Below, piece after piece: positions 6,979-15,245 of a stretch of DNA of 64,000 nt. Origin of the DNA: Pacificimonas aurantium. Its GTDB lineage: Bacteria > Pseudomonadota > Alphaproteobacteria > Sphingomonadales > Sphingomonadaceae. Positions within the stretch are counted from its first letter, which is position 1. Every line of letters begins with the position of its first letter. Position numbers and translations under genes: made by a program. Where the stretch lies: assembly GCF_020092905.1 (NCBI RefSeq), contig NZ_JAGSGB010000001.1, positions 186,001 through 250,000 of the forward strand. Direction: 5' to 3'. The notes under the pieces are model-generated. The model ran no database searches. It was not told the origin of the DNA and was given only the letters and a program-made list of their open reading frames with translations.

Positions 6979-9063
6979 ATGAAACTGATTTCCGCTGCAT
7001 TCCTGACTTTGCTTGCCGGCTGTGCGGCGACGACCTCCGACACCGGACCAACCGTTTCGGGCGACCCATATCTGTGGCTGGAGGAAGTCGAGAGCGACGC
7101 TGCCCTCGCTCAGGTGCGCGAGTGGAACGGCGAAACCGCTGCGGCGCTCACCGAAGACGCCTCGTTCGAGACCTACCGCGAACGCGCTTACGAGATCCTG
7201 GCCAATCCCGACCGGCTGTCGGTGCCGAACCGTGTCCTGGGCGACCGGGTTACCAATTTCTGGACCGACAGCGAACATACTCACGGCATCTGGCGCGTCG
7301 CGACCATCGACGACATGCTCGCCGGCACTCCCATGTGGCGGACGGTGCTCGACCTCGATGCCCTGTCGGTCGAGGAAAACCGCAACTGGGTCTGGAAGGG
7401 GGCCAACTGCCTCGCTCCCGCTTACCAGCGATGCCTGGTGTCGCTGTCGGACGGCGGCAGCGATGCCGGCTATGTCCGCGAATTCGACCTCAGCGCCGGC
7501 CGGTTCATCGAAGGCGGCTTCACGCTGCCCGAGGCAAAGCACGACGTCACATGGATGAACCGCGACACGCTGCTCATCTCCAGCGACTTCGGACCCGATA
7601 GTCTGACCGAAAGCGGCTATGGACGGCAGGTGCGCATATGGCAGCGCGGCGTTTCACTGTCGGATGCCCCCGTACTTCTCGAAATTCCCGCAAGCGAGGT
7701 CGGCTTCAGCGTCTTCACGGCGTCCGACGACGGGACGCTCTATCCCATCATCTCGCGCAACAAGACCTTCTGGCTGCACAGCTTCTACCATGTGCTTGAG
7801 GACGGCACCCTGCGCGAGGTGCCGATGCCGGACACCGCCTCGATCACCGAAGTCTTCGACGGCAAGGCGATCGTGCGGCTGCACGAGGGGTGGGGCGACT
7901 ATCCCGCGGGCTCACTCGTTGCCTATGATCTCGACGCCTTCGTGCGCGACGGCAGCTTCGGCATAGAGCCGGTCTTCACCCCGTCCGAGACGCAGGCCAT
8001 CGAGCAGGTCGCCGCCGGCGCCGACCGCCTGTACATCAGCCTTCTCGACGATGTTTCCGGTCGGCTGATCGCGCTCGACCGGAACTGGAAGGCCGAAGAT
8101 GTGCCTGTTCCCGAGAACGGCGTGGTCCACGTCGCGGCGGCTGGCGGAAAGCGCGACATCGCCTTCTTCACCGCAGAGAGCTTCGCCAACCCGCCGCAGC
8201 TCTTCGCGACCCAGTCCGGCGAGGAGCCGGCGCTTATCGAAGCGCGCAGTCCCGCCTTCGACCCCGACAGCATCGACGTCGAGCAGCGCTTCGCCACCTC
8301 CTCCGACGGGACGAAAATCCCCTATTTCGTGGTGCGTCCTGCGGGCGCCGAGGGGCCGCTCCCCACGATCATGCACGCCTATGGCGGGTTCCGCATTGCA
8401 CAGCTGCCGGATTACCTCATCAAGCATCCCTATCGTATCGGCCCGATGGGCCTGTTCTGGGTGCAGGAGGGGGGCAGCTTCGTTCTCGCCAACATTCGCG
8501 GCGGCGGGGAATACGGCCCCGACTGGCACGAGAGTGTGCTCAAAGAGAACCGGCAGAAGGTGTTCGACGACCTCTACGCCGTTGGCGAGGATCTGAAGCA
8601 GGCCGGATTGAGCTCGACTCTCGCAGCCTCCGGGCGCTCGAACGGCGGCCTTCTGGTGGGCGTGGCGATGACCCAGCGCCCCGACCTGTTCGACGGCATC
8701 ATCATGGGCGTGCCGCTGGCCGACATGCAGCGCTACGACAAGCTGCTCGCGGGCGCGTCCTGGACGGGCGAATATGGCGACCCTGACGTACCCGCCGAGT
8801 GGGAGACGCTGCGCACCTACTCGCCCTACCAGAACCTCACGCCGGGCGCGGACTATCCCGCACCCATGATCTATACCTCGACGAAGGACGACCGTGTCCA
8901 TCCGGCCCATGCCCGCAAGATGGCGGCCCGGCTGGAGGAGTTCGGCAAACCCTTCTACTATTATGAGAATATCGAGGGCGGTCACGCCGGTGCGGCCAAC
9001 CAGCGCGAGGAGGCATATCGTGCGGCGCTGATGATGGCCTATGCCAGGCGCGTTCTGAAATAG
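6979..9063 (+). CDS. S9A prolyl oligopeptidase family lipoprotein
   Basis: Serine peptidase of the prolyl-oligopeptidase family, 694 residues. The N-terminus (MKLISAAFLTLLAGC) is a signal peptide with an LLAGC lipobox, so the enzyme is probably an envelope lipoprotein cleaving proline-containing peptides in the periplasm. An N-terminal beta-propeller region precedes the alpha/beta-hydrolase domain. Catalytic residues are visible: Ser554 in GRSNGG, the Asp pair 637-638 in KDDRVHP and His669 in EGGHAG. The ANIRGGGEYG oxyanion motif is intact. ATG 6979 is preferred over the overlapping TTG at 6976 because GAGGGG is well spaced. It separates nadA from nadC and ends 12 nt before the DUF2254 gene. 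Confidence 0.93.
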   Translation: MKLISAAFLTLLAGCAATTSDTGPTVSGDPYLWLEEVESDAALAQVREWNGETAAALTEDASFETYRERAYEILANPDRLSVPNRVLGDRVTNFWTDSEHTHGIWRVATIDDMLAGTPMWRTVLDLDALSVEENRNWVWKGANCLAPAYQRCLVSLSDGGSDAGYVREFDLSAGRFIEGGFTLPEAKHDVTWMNRDTLLISSDFGPDSLTESGYGRQVRIWQRGVSLSDAPVLLEIPASEVGFSVFTASDDGTLYPIISRNKTFWLHSFYHVLEDGTLREVPMPDTASITEVFDGKAIVRLHEGWGDYPAGSLVAYDLDAFVRDGSFGIEPVFTPSETQAIEQVAAGADRLYISLLDDVSGRLIALDRNWKAEDVPVPENGVVHVAAAGGKRDIAFFTAESFANPPQLFATQSGEEPALIEARSPAFDPDSIDVEQRFATSSDGTKIPYFVVRPAGAEGPLPTIMHAYGGFRIAQLPDYLIKHPYRIGPMGLFWVQEGGSFVLANIRGGGEYGPDWHESVLKENRQKVFDDLYAVGEDLKQAGLSSTLAASGRSNGGLLVGVAMTQRPDLFDGIIMGVPLADMQRYDKLLAGASWTGEYGDPDVPAEWETLRTYSPYQNLTPGADYPAPMIYTSTKDDRVHPAHARKMAARLEEFGKPFYYYENIEGGHAGAANQREEAYRAALMMAYARRVLK

Positions 9064-9075
9064 GGCCGGGCGCAG

Positions 9076-10428
9076 GTGGAACGATATGCGGCCCGGCTGA
9101 CGGACTGGGCCGGCCAGCTTCGCAGCAGCTACGGCTTCATTCCGGCGCTCATGTGCGTGGCGGCCGCCCTGCTCGCCCTGCTGCTCTTGCTGCCTCCGGA
9201 CAGCTGGGGAACGGCGGTGGCGGGCGCGCTCGGGCTGCCCGATGCCCCCGACGCAGACGCGCTGAGGGAGCTTCTCGCCATGATGGCGGGCGCGACGATC
9301 AGCACCGGGGCGGTCGCCTTCTCGATCATCGTTGCGGCGTCGGTTACGGCCTCCAGCCAGTACGGCCCTCGCCTTCTCACCAATTTCCTGGCCGACCGCG
9401 CGACCCAGACGACACTCGGCGTTTTCGTCGCCACCTTCGTCTATGCCATCATCGTCCATGCCGCGATCCGGGAAGAGCGTGTTCATGGTCTTGCCGGTCT
9501 CGGAGCGATGCTGCTCGCGCTGCTGTCGGTCGGCGCCCTCGTCTACTTCCTGCACCACGCGCCCGCCGCGCTCAGGATCAACCAGGCGGTCGCCAATATC
9601 GGCGAGACCCTGCTGCGTAACATCGCCACCCGCTTCCCGGCCAATTGCGGCTATCCGGCAGCGCCGCCCGCGCGCCCGGAAACGCTTTGGACCGGCACAT
9701 CCACTCCGCTTCTTGCGGGCGCCTCGGGCCGCCTCTCGATCGTCGACGGCGCGCGGCTGGCAGCGATCGGCGGCAGGTGCGATGTCCATGTACGCCTGCG
9801 GGTTCGGCCGGGCGAGTTCGTGCCGGAGGGCCGCGCATTGGCCGACATTTACGGTCCCTCTCCCGCCGATGCGGAACGTCAGCAAATGCGCGACCAGTTC
9901 GCGCTGGCAAAGGTGCGCACACCCTCGCAGGATAATGACTTCCTTGCCGACGAGCTTGTCGAGATCGCGCTGCGGGCGCTGTCTCCCGGGATCAACGATC
10001 CCGTGACCGCCGCCGAATGCCTCGACTGGCTAGGCGCGGCGCTCGGGCGGCTAGCCGGAAACGAAGCCCCGCATCCCTGGCGCGGCACGAAAAGCGGGGA
10101 TTTTCGTGTCTATGCCGAGCCCGAGGGGTTTGCCGAATATCTCGCCAAGACGTTCGGGCGCATCCGCGCGAACGCCTCCTCCTCCGTGTTCGCCTCCGAG
10201 GCCTATCTGAAGGCTCTCGCCACGGTTGGCGTCGAGGGCGGCAGCAACGCTCGCGCCATGTCGCTCGTGCGCGAGGAGGCGGACCATCTGCTCTTCGACG
10301 CCCGGCTGCATCTGATGGGCGCGGACCTCGCGCAGGTCGAGAAGGCCCGCCGCTCTTTCGACCTCGCGATCGGCGCCGTGCCGGCGGCCCTCGACAAGTT
10401 CAACCGCTCGCCGGAAGACGGGGCATGA
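9076..10428 (+). CDS. DUF2254 family integral membrane protein
   Basis: A 450-residue protein with about four N-terminal transmembrane helices (e.g. FIPALMCVAAALLALLLLL, and a helix around FVATFVYAIIVHAAI). The long C-terminal soluble region has the DUF2254 hallmarks RLSIVDGARLAAIG, FVPEGRALADIYG and ALRALSPGINDPVTAAECLDWL. Molecular function is unknown. It starts at GTG 9076, 12 nt after the peptidase stop, and its TGA overlaps the nadC ATG (ATGA). It is therefore translationally coupled to nadC although it has no known link to NAD synthesis. Confidence 0.88.
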   Translation: MERYAARLTDWAGQLRSSYGFIPALMCVAAALLALLLLLPPDSWGTAVAGALGLPDAPDADALRELLAMMAGATISTGAVAFSIIVAASVTASSQYGPRLLTNFLADRATQTTLGVFVATFVYAIIVHAAIREERVHGLAGLGAMLLALLSVGALVYFLHHAPAALRINQAVANIGETLLRNIATRFPANCGYPAAPPARPETLWTGTSTPLLAGASGRLSIVDGARLAAIGGRCDVHVRLRVRPGEFVPEGRALADIYGPSPADAERQQMRDQFALAKVRTPSQDNDFLADELVEIALRALSPGINDPVTAAECLDWLGAALGRLAGNEAPHPWRGTKSGDFRVYAEPEGFAEYLAKTFGRIRANASSSVFASEAYLKALATVGVEGGSNARAMSLVREEADHLLFDARLHLMGADLAQVEKARRSFDLAIGAVPAALDKFNRSPEDGA

Positions 10429-11267
10429 CCGACATTACCGAATTCGACCTCGACGCATTTGTCGCCGCCACGCTCGCCGAAGATGCCGGCGCGGCAGGGG
10501 ACATCACGTCGCAGGCCGTGATCCCGGCCACGGCGCGCTTCACCGGTGTCATGGACAGCCGCGATTCCATCACCGTGTGCGGGCTCGATATCGCGGCTGC
10601 CTTCTTCCGCCATCTGGATCCGGATGCAGGCATCGAACTTCTGGTCGAGGATGGCCGGCGCGTCGCGGCCGGCACGGATCTGATGAGGATCGAAGGAAAT
10701 GCCCGGGCGATGCTGACAGCCGAGCGTCCGGCGCTGAACACTGTTCAGCACCTCAGCGGGATCGCCACGATGGCCTCCCGCTATGTCGATGCAGTCGAGG
10801 GGACCGGCGCCGTGATCCTCGACACGCGCAAGACGCATCCGGGCCTGCGCGTCCTTCAGAAATACGCCGTCCGCACGGGCGGGGCCACGAACCACAGGAT
10901 GACGCTCGGCGAGCAGCCAATGATCAAGGACAACCACGTCGCGGTCGCCGGGTCCGTCGGCGAGGCGGTACGCCGGGCGAAGGCCGCAGGGTTGACGGAT
11001 ATCGTGGTGGAGGTTGACCGGCTCGACCAGATCGGGCCCGCTCTCGAGGCTGGCGCAGACCGCCTGCTGCTCGACAACATGCCCCCCGCCATGCTTCGCG
11101 AAGCTCTGGCGCTGGTGGAACGCCGCGTACCGACGGAGGCCTCGGGCGGCGTCAATCTCGAGACGGTCCGGGCGATCGCGGAAACGGGCGTCGACTTCAT
11201 TTCGGTCGGGCGGATCATCCAGTCTTCGCCCGCGGCGGATGTAGGCCTTGATTTTCAGGCTCTCTAG
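10425..11267 (+). CDS. nadC: Carboxylating nicotinate-nucleotide diphosphorylase NadC
   Basis: Converts quinolinate and PRPP to nicotinate mononucleotide, CO2 and PPi, the step after NadA. The 280 residues include EDAGAAGDITSQAV, NTVQHLSGIAT, the active-site region LDTRKTHPGLRVLQKYAV, TGGATNHRMTL, IKDNH, EVDRLDQ and LLLDNM, all typical and intact. ATG 10425 overlaps the DUF2254 stop. Although open frame continues upstream, similarity begins exactly at MTDITEFDLDAF. The 3' end overlaps the RNase T2 gene by 20 nt. Confidence 0.98.
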   Translation: MTDITEFDLDAFVAATLAEDAGAAGDITSQAVIPATARFTGVMDSRDSITVCGLDIAAAFFRHLDPDAGIELLVEDGRRVAAGTDLMRIEGNARAMLTAERPALNTVQHLSGIATMASRYVDAVEGTGAVILDTRKTHPGLRVLQKYAVRTGGATNHRMTLGEQPMIKDNHVAVAGSVGEAVRRAKAAGLTDIVVEVDRLDQIGPALEAGADRLLLDNMPPAMLREALALVERRVPTEASGGVNLETVRAIAETGVDFISVGRIIQSSPAADVGLDFQAL

Positions 11268-11997
11268 CGGCCTCCTGATCCTCGGGCTGCTTGCGGGCTG
11301 CGAACCCGAAGCGGCTGCGCCGCCAGCCGGCCTGTCATCTTCCTCCGCCTGTACAATTCCCGCCAACCTCGATCTGGCGACCGAACCGACCCCGCCGGAC
11401 GGCATTCCGGATGCGCCTGTCACAGGGCATGTGCTCGCGCTTAGCTGGTCCCCGGAGTTCTGCCGCTTTCGCGGCGACGCCCCGGAACATGCCTCGCAGT
11501 GCGGCGACAATCGCTTCGGCTTCATCTTGCACGGGCTCTGGCCGCAGGCGACGACCGCCCCCCATCCGCGCGCCTGCGCGCTCGCCCCTCCGGTGACCGA
11601 GGAGCTTGTCCGCGAGCATTTCTGCATGACCCCCTCGGCCTGGCTCATTCAGCACGAATGGTCCGCCCACGGCACATGCGCGTGGGACACGGCAGAGGGC
11701 TATTTCCGGGATGCGGCGATGTTGTGGCAGCGGTTCGAGCGCCCGGACCTGATCGGGCTCAGCTATGACGCGGAGCTCGTTCCTTCCGACGTGCGCCGCG
11801 CCTTCGCGCGGGTGAATGAGGGGCTCCCCGAACAGGCGGTCGGCATTCAAATCAATGCGCGCGGATGGCTCGAAGAGGTCTTCATCTGCCTGGACCTCGA
11901 CTATCGGCCCAGGCCCTGTGCACCGGCGGAATACGGACCGGCCGACAGTCTGCAGGAAGGTATCTCGATCTGGCGCGGGGGTAAGACCGGCAACTAG
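11248..11997 (+). CDS. RNase T2 family lipoprotein
   Basis: Acid-type endoribonuclease of the T2 family, 249 residues, expected to cut RNA outside the cytoplasm. The N-terminus RLSSGLLILGLLAGC is a signal peptide with lipobox, so it is probably membrane-anchored rather than freely periplasmic like E. coli RNase I. Both catalytic segments are present: CAS1 in FILHGLWPQ and CAS2 in IQHEWSAHGTC, each with its histidine. Several further cysteines suggest disulphides. It starts with TTG inside the end of nadC (20-nt overlap) and its stop TAG shares the CTAG tetranucleotide with the stop of the convergent DUF4112 gene. Confidence 0.88.
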   Translation: MIFRLSSGLLILGLLAGCEPEAAAPPAGLSSSSACTIPANLDLATEPTPPDGIPDAPVTGHVLALSWSPEFCRFRGDAPEHASQCGDNRFGFILHGLWPQATTAPHPRACALAPPVTEELVREHFCMTPSAWLIQHEWSAHGTCAWDTAEGYFRDAAMLWQRFERPDLIGLSYDAELVPSDVRRAFARVNEGLPEQAVGIQINARGWLEEVFICLDLDYRPRPCAPAEYGPADSLQEGISIWRGGKTGN

Positions 11998-12458
11998 ACC
12001 GGGTCGGCCTCGATGATTCCCGTTTCGGGATGATGCTTGTCGAGATATTTACGGATGATCCGCATGTTCCGGCTGTTCGACTTGAAGCCGATATCGATCA
12101 CATCGCCGACCAGAGGCACGAAGCCGATTACCGTGTCGAAACCGGTATTCGCCGCCATGCGGGCAAGCTGGAACTTCGACATGCCCAGGTTGCGCGCTTC
12201 CCAGATCAGGTAGGAGCCGAGCAGCCCGCCGATAATGTCGCCGATCACGGGAATGAAGCCCAGAACCGCGTCCAGACCGACCCGGTCGCCGACCACGGGA
12301 AGCCGGGCAGGCAGTCGGATGGATTTTTCCAGGACGGTTTCCAGGACTTCGAGGCGGCGGCGCACAGCAGTGGGGCTGCGTGCATCCTCGCCGACCTCGC
12401 TGAGAGCAGCCTGGAGAGCCTCCTGATTGACGCTGAAGCTGCGGGCGCCTTTAGCCAC
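11994..12458 (-). CDS. DUF4112 domain-containing membrane protein
   Basis: About 154 residues with the DUF4112 pattern: SIRLPARLPVVGDRVGLDAVLGFIPVIGDIIGG, followed by a near-repeat NTGFDTVIGFVPLVGDVIDIGFKSN. The two PVIGD/PLVGD segments look like re-entrant or membrane-associated helices. Function is unknown. The GTG at 12458, just upstream of the sodC stop (12451-12453), is the simplest start though it has no strong ribosome-binding site; coupling to sodC would explain this. Similarity begins a few residues further in, so the exact start is uncertain. Confidence 0.8.
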   Translation of the reverse strand: MAKGARSFSVNQEALQAALSEVGEDARSPTAVRRRLEVLETVLEKSIRLPARLPVVGDRVGLDAVLGFIPVIGDIIGGLLGSYLIWEARNLGMSKFQLARMAANTGFDTVIGFVPLVGDVIDIGFKSNSRNMRIIRKYLDKHHPETGIIEADPV

Positions 12459-13035
12459 GCTGCAACACGCCGCAGGCCCGTCGCGGACCCGCATCGCCGG
12501 CCGGGTCGGTCATATAGTCGTCGGCATGGGCATGGACGATCAGCGCCGCGCCGTCCTCGTCGAACAGCGAATTCGCCATGCCGTCCCAGCTGACGCCCGA
12601 GACCAGTGTTACGCTGTAACCGGTGCCGTCGGCGCCGACCGTGACGTTTTTCAGGTCGCCCTTGTGAAAGCCGTCTTCGGCGTCCGAGAAGCCATGGCCC
12701 TCGTTCGTCGGGTTCCAGTGGCCGCCTGCGGACGTGAAGTCGCTCGCGGAACAGTCGCCTGTTTCGTGAAGATGCACGGCATAGGTGCCGGGCGTCATGT
12801 CCTGCAGCTGCGCCGTCACTTCGATCATGTCGCCGTCCCAGGCCAGCACGGCGCGGGCAACGGCTTCGCCTTCAGGCGTCTCGGCGGTGGCGTAGGCGCG
12901 GTCCGTGACCGTTCCGAGGCTTTCCTCGTCGGACGCGGCGGCCTCGTCCATCGAGCCGGTCGAGGCGCAGGATGTCACCGAGGCCCCAAGGGCCAGCATC
13001 GTTCCGGCCGCAAGAAGGATTCCAGCGCTTTTCAT
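12451..13035 (-). CDS. sodC: Cu-Zn superoxide dismutase SodC, probable lipoprotein
   Basis: Dismutes superoxide outside the cytoplasm using Cu and Zn. The 194 residues have a signal peptide ending in a possible lipobox (VTSC). Copper/zinc ligand motifs HLHETGDC, GGHWNP and GFHKGDLKN are present. The C-terminal HAHADDYMTDPAGDAGPRRACGVL contains the second disulphide cysteine and the active-site arginine region. AAGGGAG precedes the ATG. The DUF4112 gene overlaps its 3' end. Confidence 0.95.
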   Translation of the reverse strand: MKSAGILLAAGTMLALGASVTSCASTGSMDEAAASDEESLGTVTDRAYATAETPEGEAVARAVLAWDGDMIEVTAQLQDMTPGTYAVHLHETGDCSASDFTSAGGHWNPTNEGHGFSDAEDGFHKGDLKNVTVGADGTGYSVTLVSGVSWDGMANSLFDEDGAALIVHAHADDYMTDPAGDAGPRRACGVLQRG

Positions 13036-13112
13036 CTTAAATCTCCCTTTTCCTTCCGAACGAGGAAGGCCGGGATTTGTTCAATACGTCGCACCGCCCG
13101 GATGAAGGCGAG

Positions 13113-14540
13113 CTAGAGCGCCTTCACGATCTCCTCGACCATCTTCTTGGCATCGGACAGCAGCATCATCGTGTTGTCGCGGAAGAATAGCTCGTTCTCG
13201 ACGCCCGCATAGCCCGCGCCGCCCATCGAACGCTTGATGAACAAGGTCGTCTTCGCATTTTCGACGTCCAGGACCGGCATCCCGTAGATGGGCGACGTCT
13301 TGTCGGTCTTCGCGGCAGGGTTGGTGACGTCGTTCGCGCCGATGACGAAGGCGACGTCGGCCTGGCCGAAGTCCGAATTGATGTCCTCCAGCTCGAACAC
13401 CTTGTCATAGGGGACGTTCGCCTCGGCCAGGAGGACGTTCATATGGCCCGGCATGCGGCCTGCCACCGGATGGATCGCATAGCGCACGTCGACGCCCTGC
13501 TCCTCCAGCTCTTCCGCCATTTCGCGCAGCACGTGCTGCGCCTGGGCCACCGCCATGCCGTAGCCCGGCACGATGATGACCTTCTCGGCATTTTTCAGCA
13601 GGAAGGCGGCGTCGTCGGCGCTGCCCTTCTTGTAGGGACGGTCGATGGCCGGCCCTTTGTCGCCGCCGCCCGCATCGCCCTGACCGAACCCGCCCGCGAT
13701 CACGCTGATGAAGCTGCGGTTCATGGCGGCGCACATGATATAGCTGAGGATCGCGCCGGACGAGCCGACCAGCGCGCCCGTGATGATCATGGCGCTGTTC
13801 GACAGGGTGAAGCCCATCGCCGCCGCAGCCCAGCCCGAATAGCTGTTCAGCATCGACACCACGACCGGCATGTCGGCCCCGCCGATGGGAATGATCAGCA
13901 GGAAGCCGACCAGAAAGGCGAGCGCCACGATGATGGGGACGAGCGTCCCCTCGCCCGGACCGCCCGCGCCCGACAGCACGTAAAGCGCGATCAGGACGAT
14001 GATTGCCCCCAGGACACCGAAATTGATGACATGGCGGGCGGGCAGCAGGATGGGGGCACCGGACATGTTGCCGTTCAGCTTCGCGAAGGCGATGACAGAC
14101 CCAGAGAAGGTGACCGCACCGATGGCGGCGCCCAGCGCCATCTCGATCCGGCTGACCGCAAAGATCTGCCCCTCCGCATCCAGCAGGCCGAACGCGCCCG
14201 GGTTGAGCCACGCCGCGATGGCAACCAGCACTGCGGCGAGACCGACCAGCGAGTGAAAGGCGGCGACCAGCTGCGGCATCGCCGTCATGGCGATGCGGCG
14301 GGCGATGACAAGGCCGATGGCACCGCCGATCGCGACCGCGATGGCGATTTCGACGATCCCGGCCAGTTCCTGCATGATCAGCGTGGTGACGACCGCAATG
14401 GCCATGCCGGCCATGCCGTAGCGGTTGCCCGCCCGGCTGGTTTCGGGGCTCGACAGGCCGCGCAGCGCAAGAATGAAGCAGACGCCCGAGACCAAATAGG
14501 CGATCATCGCCCAGGCGGGCGTGGTGGCAACATGTTCCAT
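13113..14540 (-). CDS. pntB: NAD(P) transhydrogenase subunit beta PntB
   Basis: Beta subunit of the proton-translocating transhydrogenase, which uses proton motive force to reduce NADP+ with NADH. The 475 residues contain about eight or nine N-terminal membrane helices and then the C-terminal NADP(H)-binding domain with VIIVPGYGMAVAQAQ, VRYAIHPVAGRMPGHMNVLLAEA and FVIGANDVTNPAA. It is last in the operon, 23 nt after pntAB. Confidence 0.97.
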   Translation of the reverse strand: MEHVATTPAWAMIAYLVSGVCFILALRGLSSPETSRAGNRYGMAGMAIAVVTTLIMQELAGIVEIAIAVAIGGAIGLVIARRIAMTAMPQLVAAFHSLVGLAAVLVAIAAWLNPGAFGLLDAEGQIFAVSRIEMALGAAIGAVTFSGSVIAFAKLNGNMSGAPILLPARHVINFGVLGAIIVLIALYVLSGAGGPGEGTLVPIIVALAFLVGFLLIIPIGGADMPVVVSMLNSYSGWAAAAMGFTLSNSAMIITGALVGSSGAILSYIMCAAMNRSFISVIAGGFGQGDAGGGDKGPAIDRPYKKGSADDAAFLLKNAEKVIIVPGYGMAVAQAQHVLREMAEELEEQGVDVRYAIHPVAGRMPGHMNVLLAEANVPYDKVFELEDINSDFGQADVAFVIGANDVTNPAAKTDKTSPIYGMPVLDVENAKTTLFIKRSMGGAGYAGVENELFFRDNTMMLLSDAKKMVEEIVKAL

Positions 14541-14563
14541 TTACCGAGTTCCCCCCGCGCCGA

Positions 14564-14851
14564 TCACTTTTTCTTCTCTTTTTTCTTGTACATGGCGAGC
14601 ATGCGTTCGGTGACGGCAAAGCCTCCGAAGATGTTCACGCTGGCCAGCGTCACCGCGATCAGGCCCAGCCATTTCGCGCCGGGCACGCCCGCCGCGGCCG
14701 CGGCGATCAGGGCGCCCACGATGATGACCGACGAAATCGCGTTGGTCACCGCCATCAAGGGCGTGTGAAGCGCCGGCGTAACCGACCAGACGACATAATA
14801 GCCGACGAAACACGCCAGCACGAAAATCGACAGGATCGAAATAAAGTCCAT
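14564..14851 (-). CDS. pntAB: NAD(P) transhydrogenase subunit alpha part 2 (membrane segment)
   Basis: A 95-residue protein with three to four helices that supplies the alpha-subunit membrane part in three-gene transhydrogenases. The pattern VTPALHTPLMAVTNAISSVIIVGALI and VNIFGGFAVTERMLAMY is diagnostic. GAGAGGGA lies just upstream of ATG 14851; open frame further upstream is not conserved. The start codon overlaps the stop of the secreted hypothetical gene (ATGA), so the latter is embedded in the pnt operon. The very lysine-rich end (KKKEKKK) is typical. Confidence 0.95.
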   Translation of the reverse strand: MDFISILSIFVLACFVGYYVVWSVTPALHTPLMAVTNAISSVIIVGALIAAAAAGVPGAKWLGLIAVTLASVNIFGGFAVTERMLAMYKKKEKKK

Positions 14852-15243
14852 CAGTCCCTCTCCGCAGTCCAGGCGAGGACGAAGCCCCGCCCTTCTCCCC
14901 AGCTTTGTCCGACCAAACGGCCCTCCACCAGGCAAGCCGAATGGTGATAGGGGCCAGACCCGTCCTCCGTCCGAAACGCGGCGCAGGTCCGGCCCTGGCT
15001 CGTGCCTGCGCGCCCCGCGAGAATCGGGCTCCCGTAAAATTCTCCGCTCAGCGTCCGGTCATCGGAGACGGCAAGCGACATGGGCTGCGAATAGGCTGCG
15101 TCGTCCAAGGAAGGCCGCAGGTCCACCGTCCAGTCTCCCGCCATATCCGCCGCCCCGGCGGCAGGAACCTGCGCCGCTGCAGGCTTAGCGCCCGAGGCGA
15201 ACGCAGCCAGCCATATGCCGGTCGCAACTAGGCTTTCCCTCAC
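14851..15243 (-). CDS. Small secreted protein embedded between pntAA and pntAB, function unknown
   Basis: About 130 residues. The N-terminus (VRESLVATGIWLAAFASGA, then KPAAAQ) is a signal peptide with an AxA-type cleavage site. The mature part looks like a small beta-barrel: AGDWTVDLRPSLDD, TLSGEFYGSPILAGRAGT, FRTEDGSGPYHHSACLVEGRLVGQSW. I do not know a named family. GTG 15243 follows the pntAA stop by only 2 nt and its own stop overlaps the pntAB ATG. It is therefore translationally locked into the operon, although the product should leave the cytoplasm. Open frame upstream of the GTG belongs to the pntAA region and is not used. Confidence 0.7.
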   Translation of the reverse strand: MRESLVATGIWLAAFASGAKPAAAQVPAAGAADMAGDWTVDLRPSLDDAAYSQPMSLAVSDDRTLSGEFYGSPILAGRAGTSQGRTCAAFRTEDGSGPYHHSACLVEGRLVGQSWGEGRGFVLAWTAERD

Positions 15244-15245
15244 GA

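Noticed and set aside
7912-9885. Long antisense frame across the prolyl oligopeptidase and DUF2254
   Set aside because: It spans two genuine genes and their junction; no motif supports it.
14564-14595. Pyrimidine-rich T-run resembling a terminator
   Set aside because: It encodes the lysine-rich end of PntAB (KKKEKKK), and no stem precedes it on the proper strand.
13443-14768. Plus-strand frame opposite pntB and pntAB
   Set aside because: Shadow of highly conserved transhydrogenase genes; repetitive charged translation.
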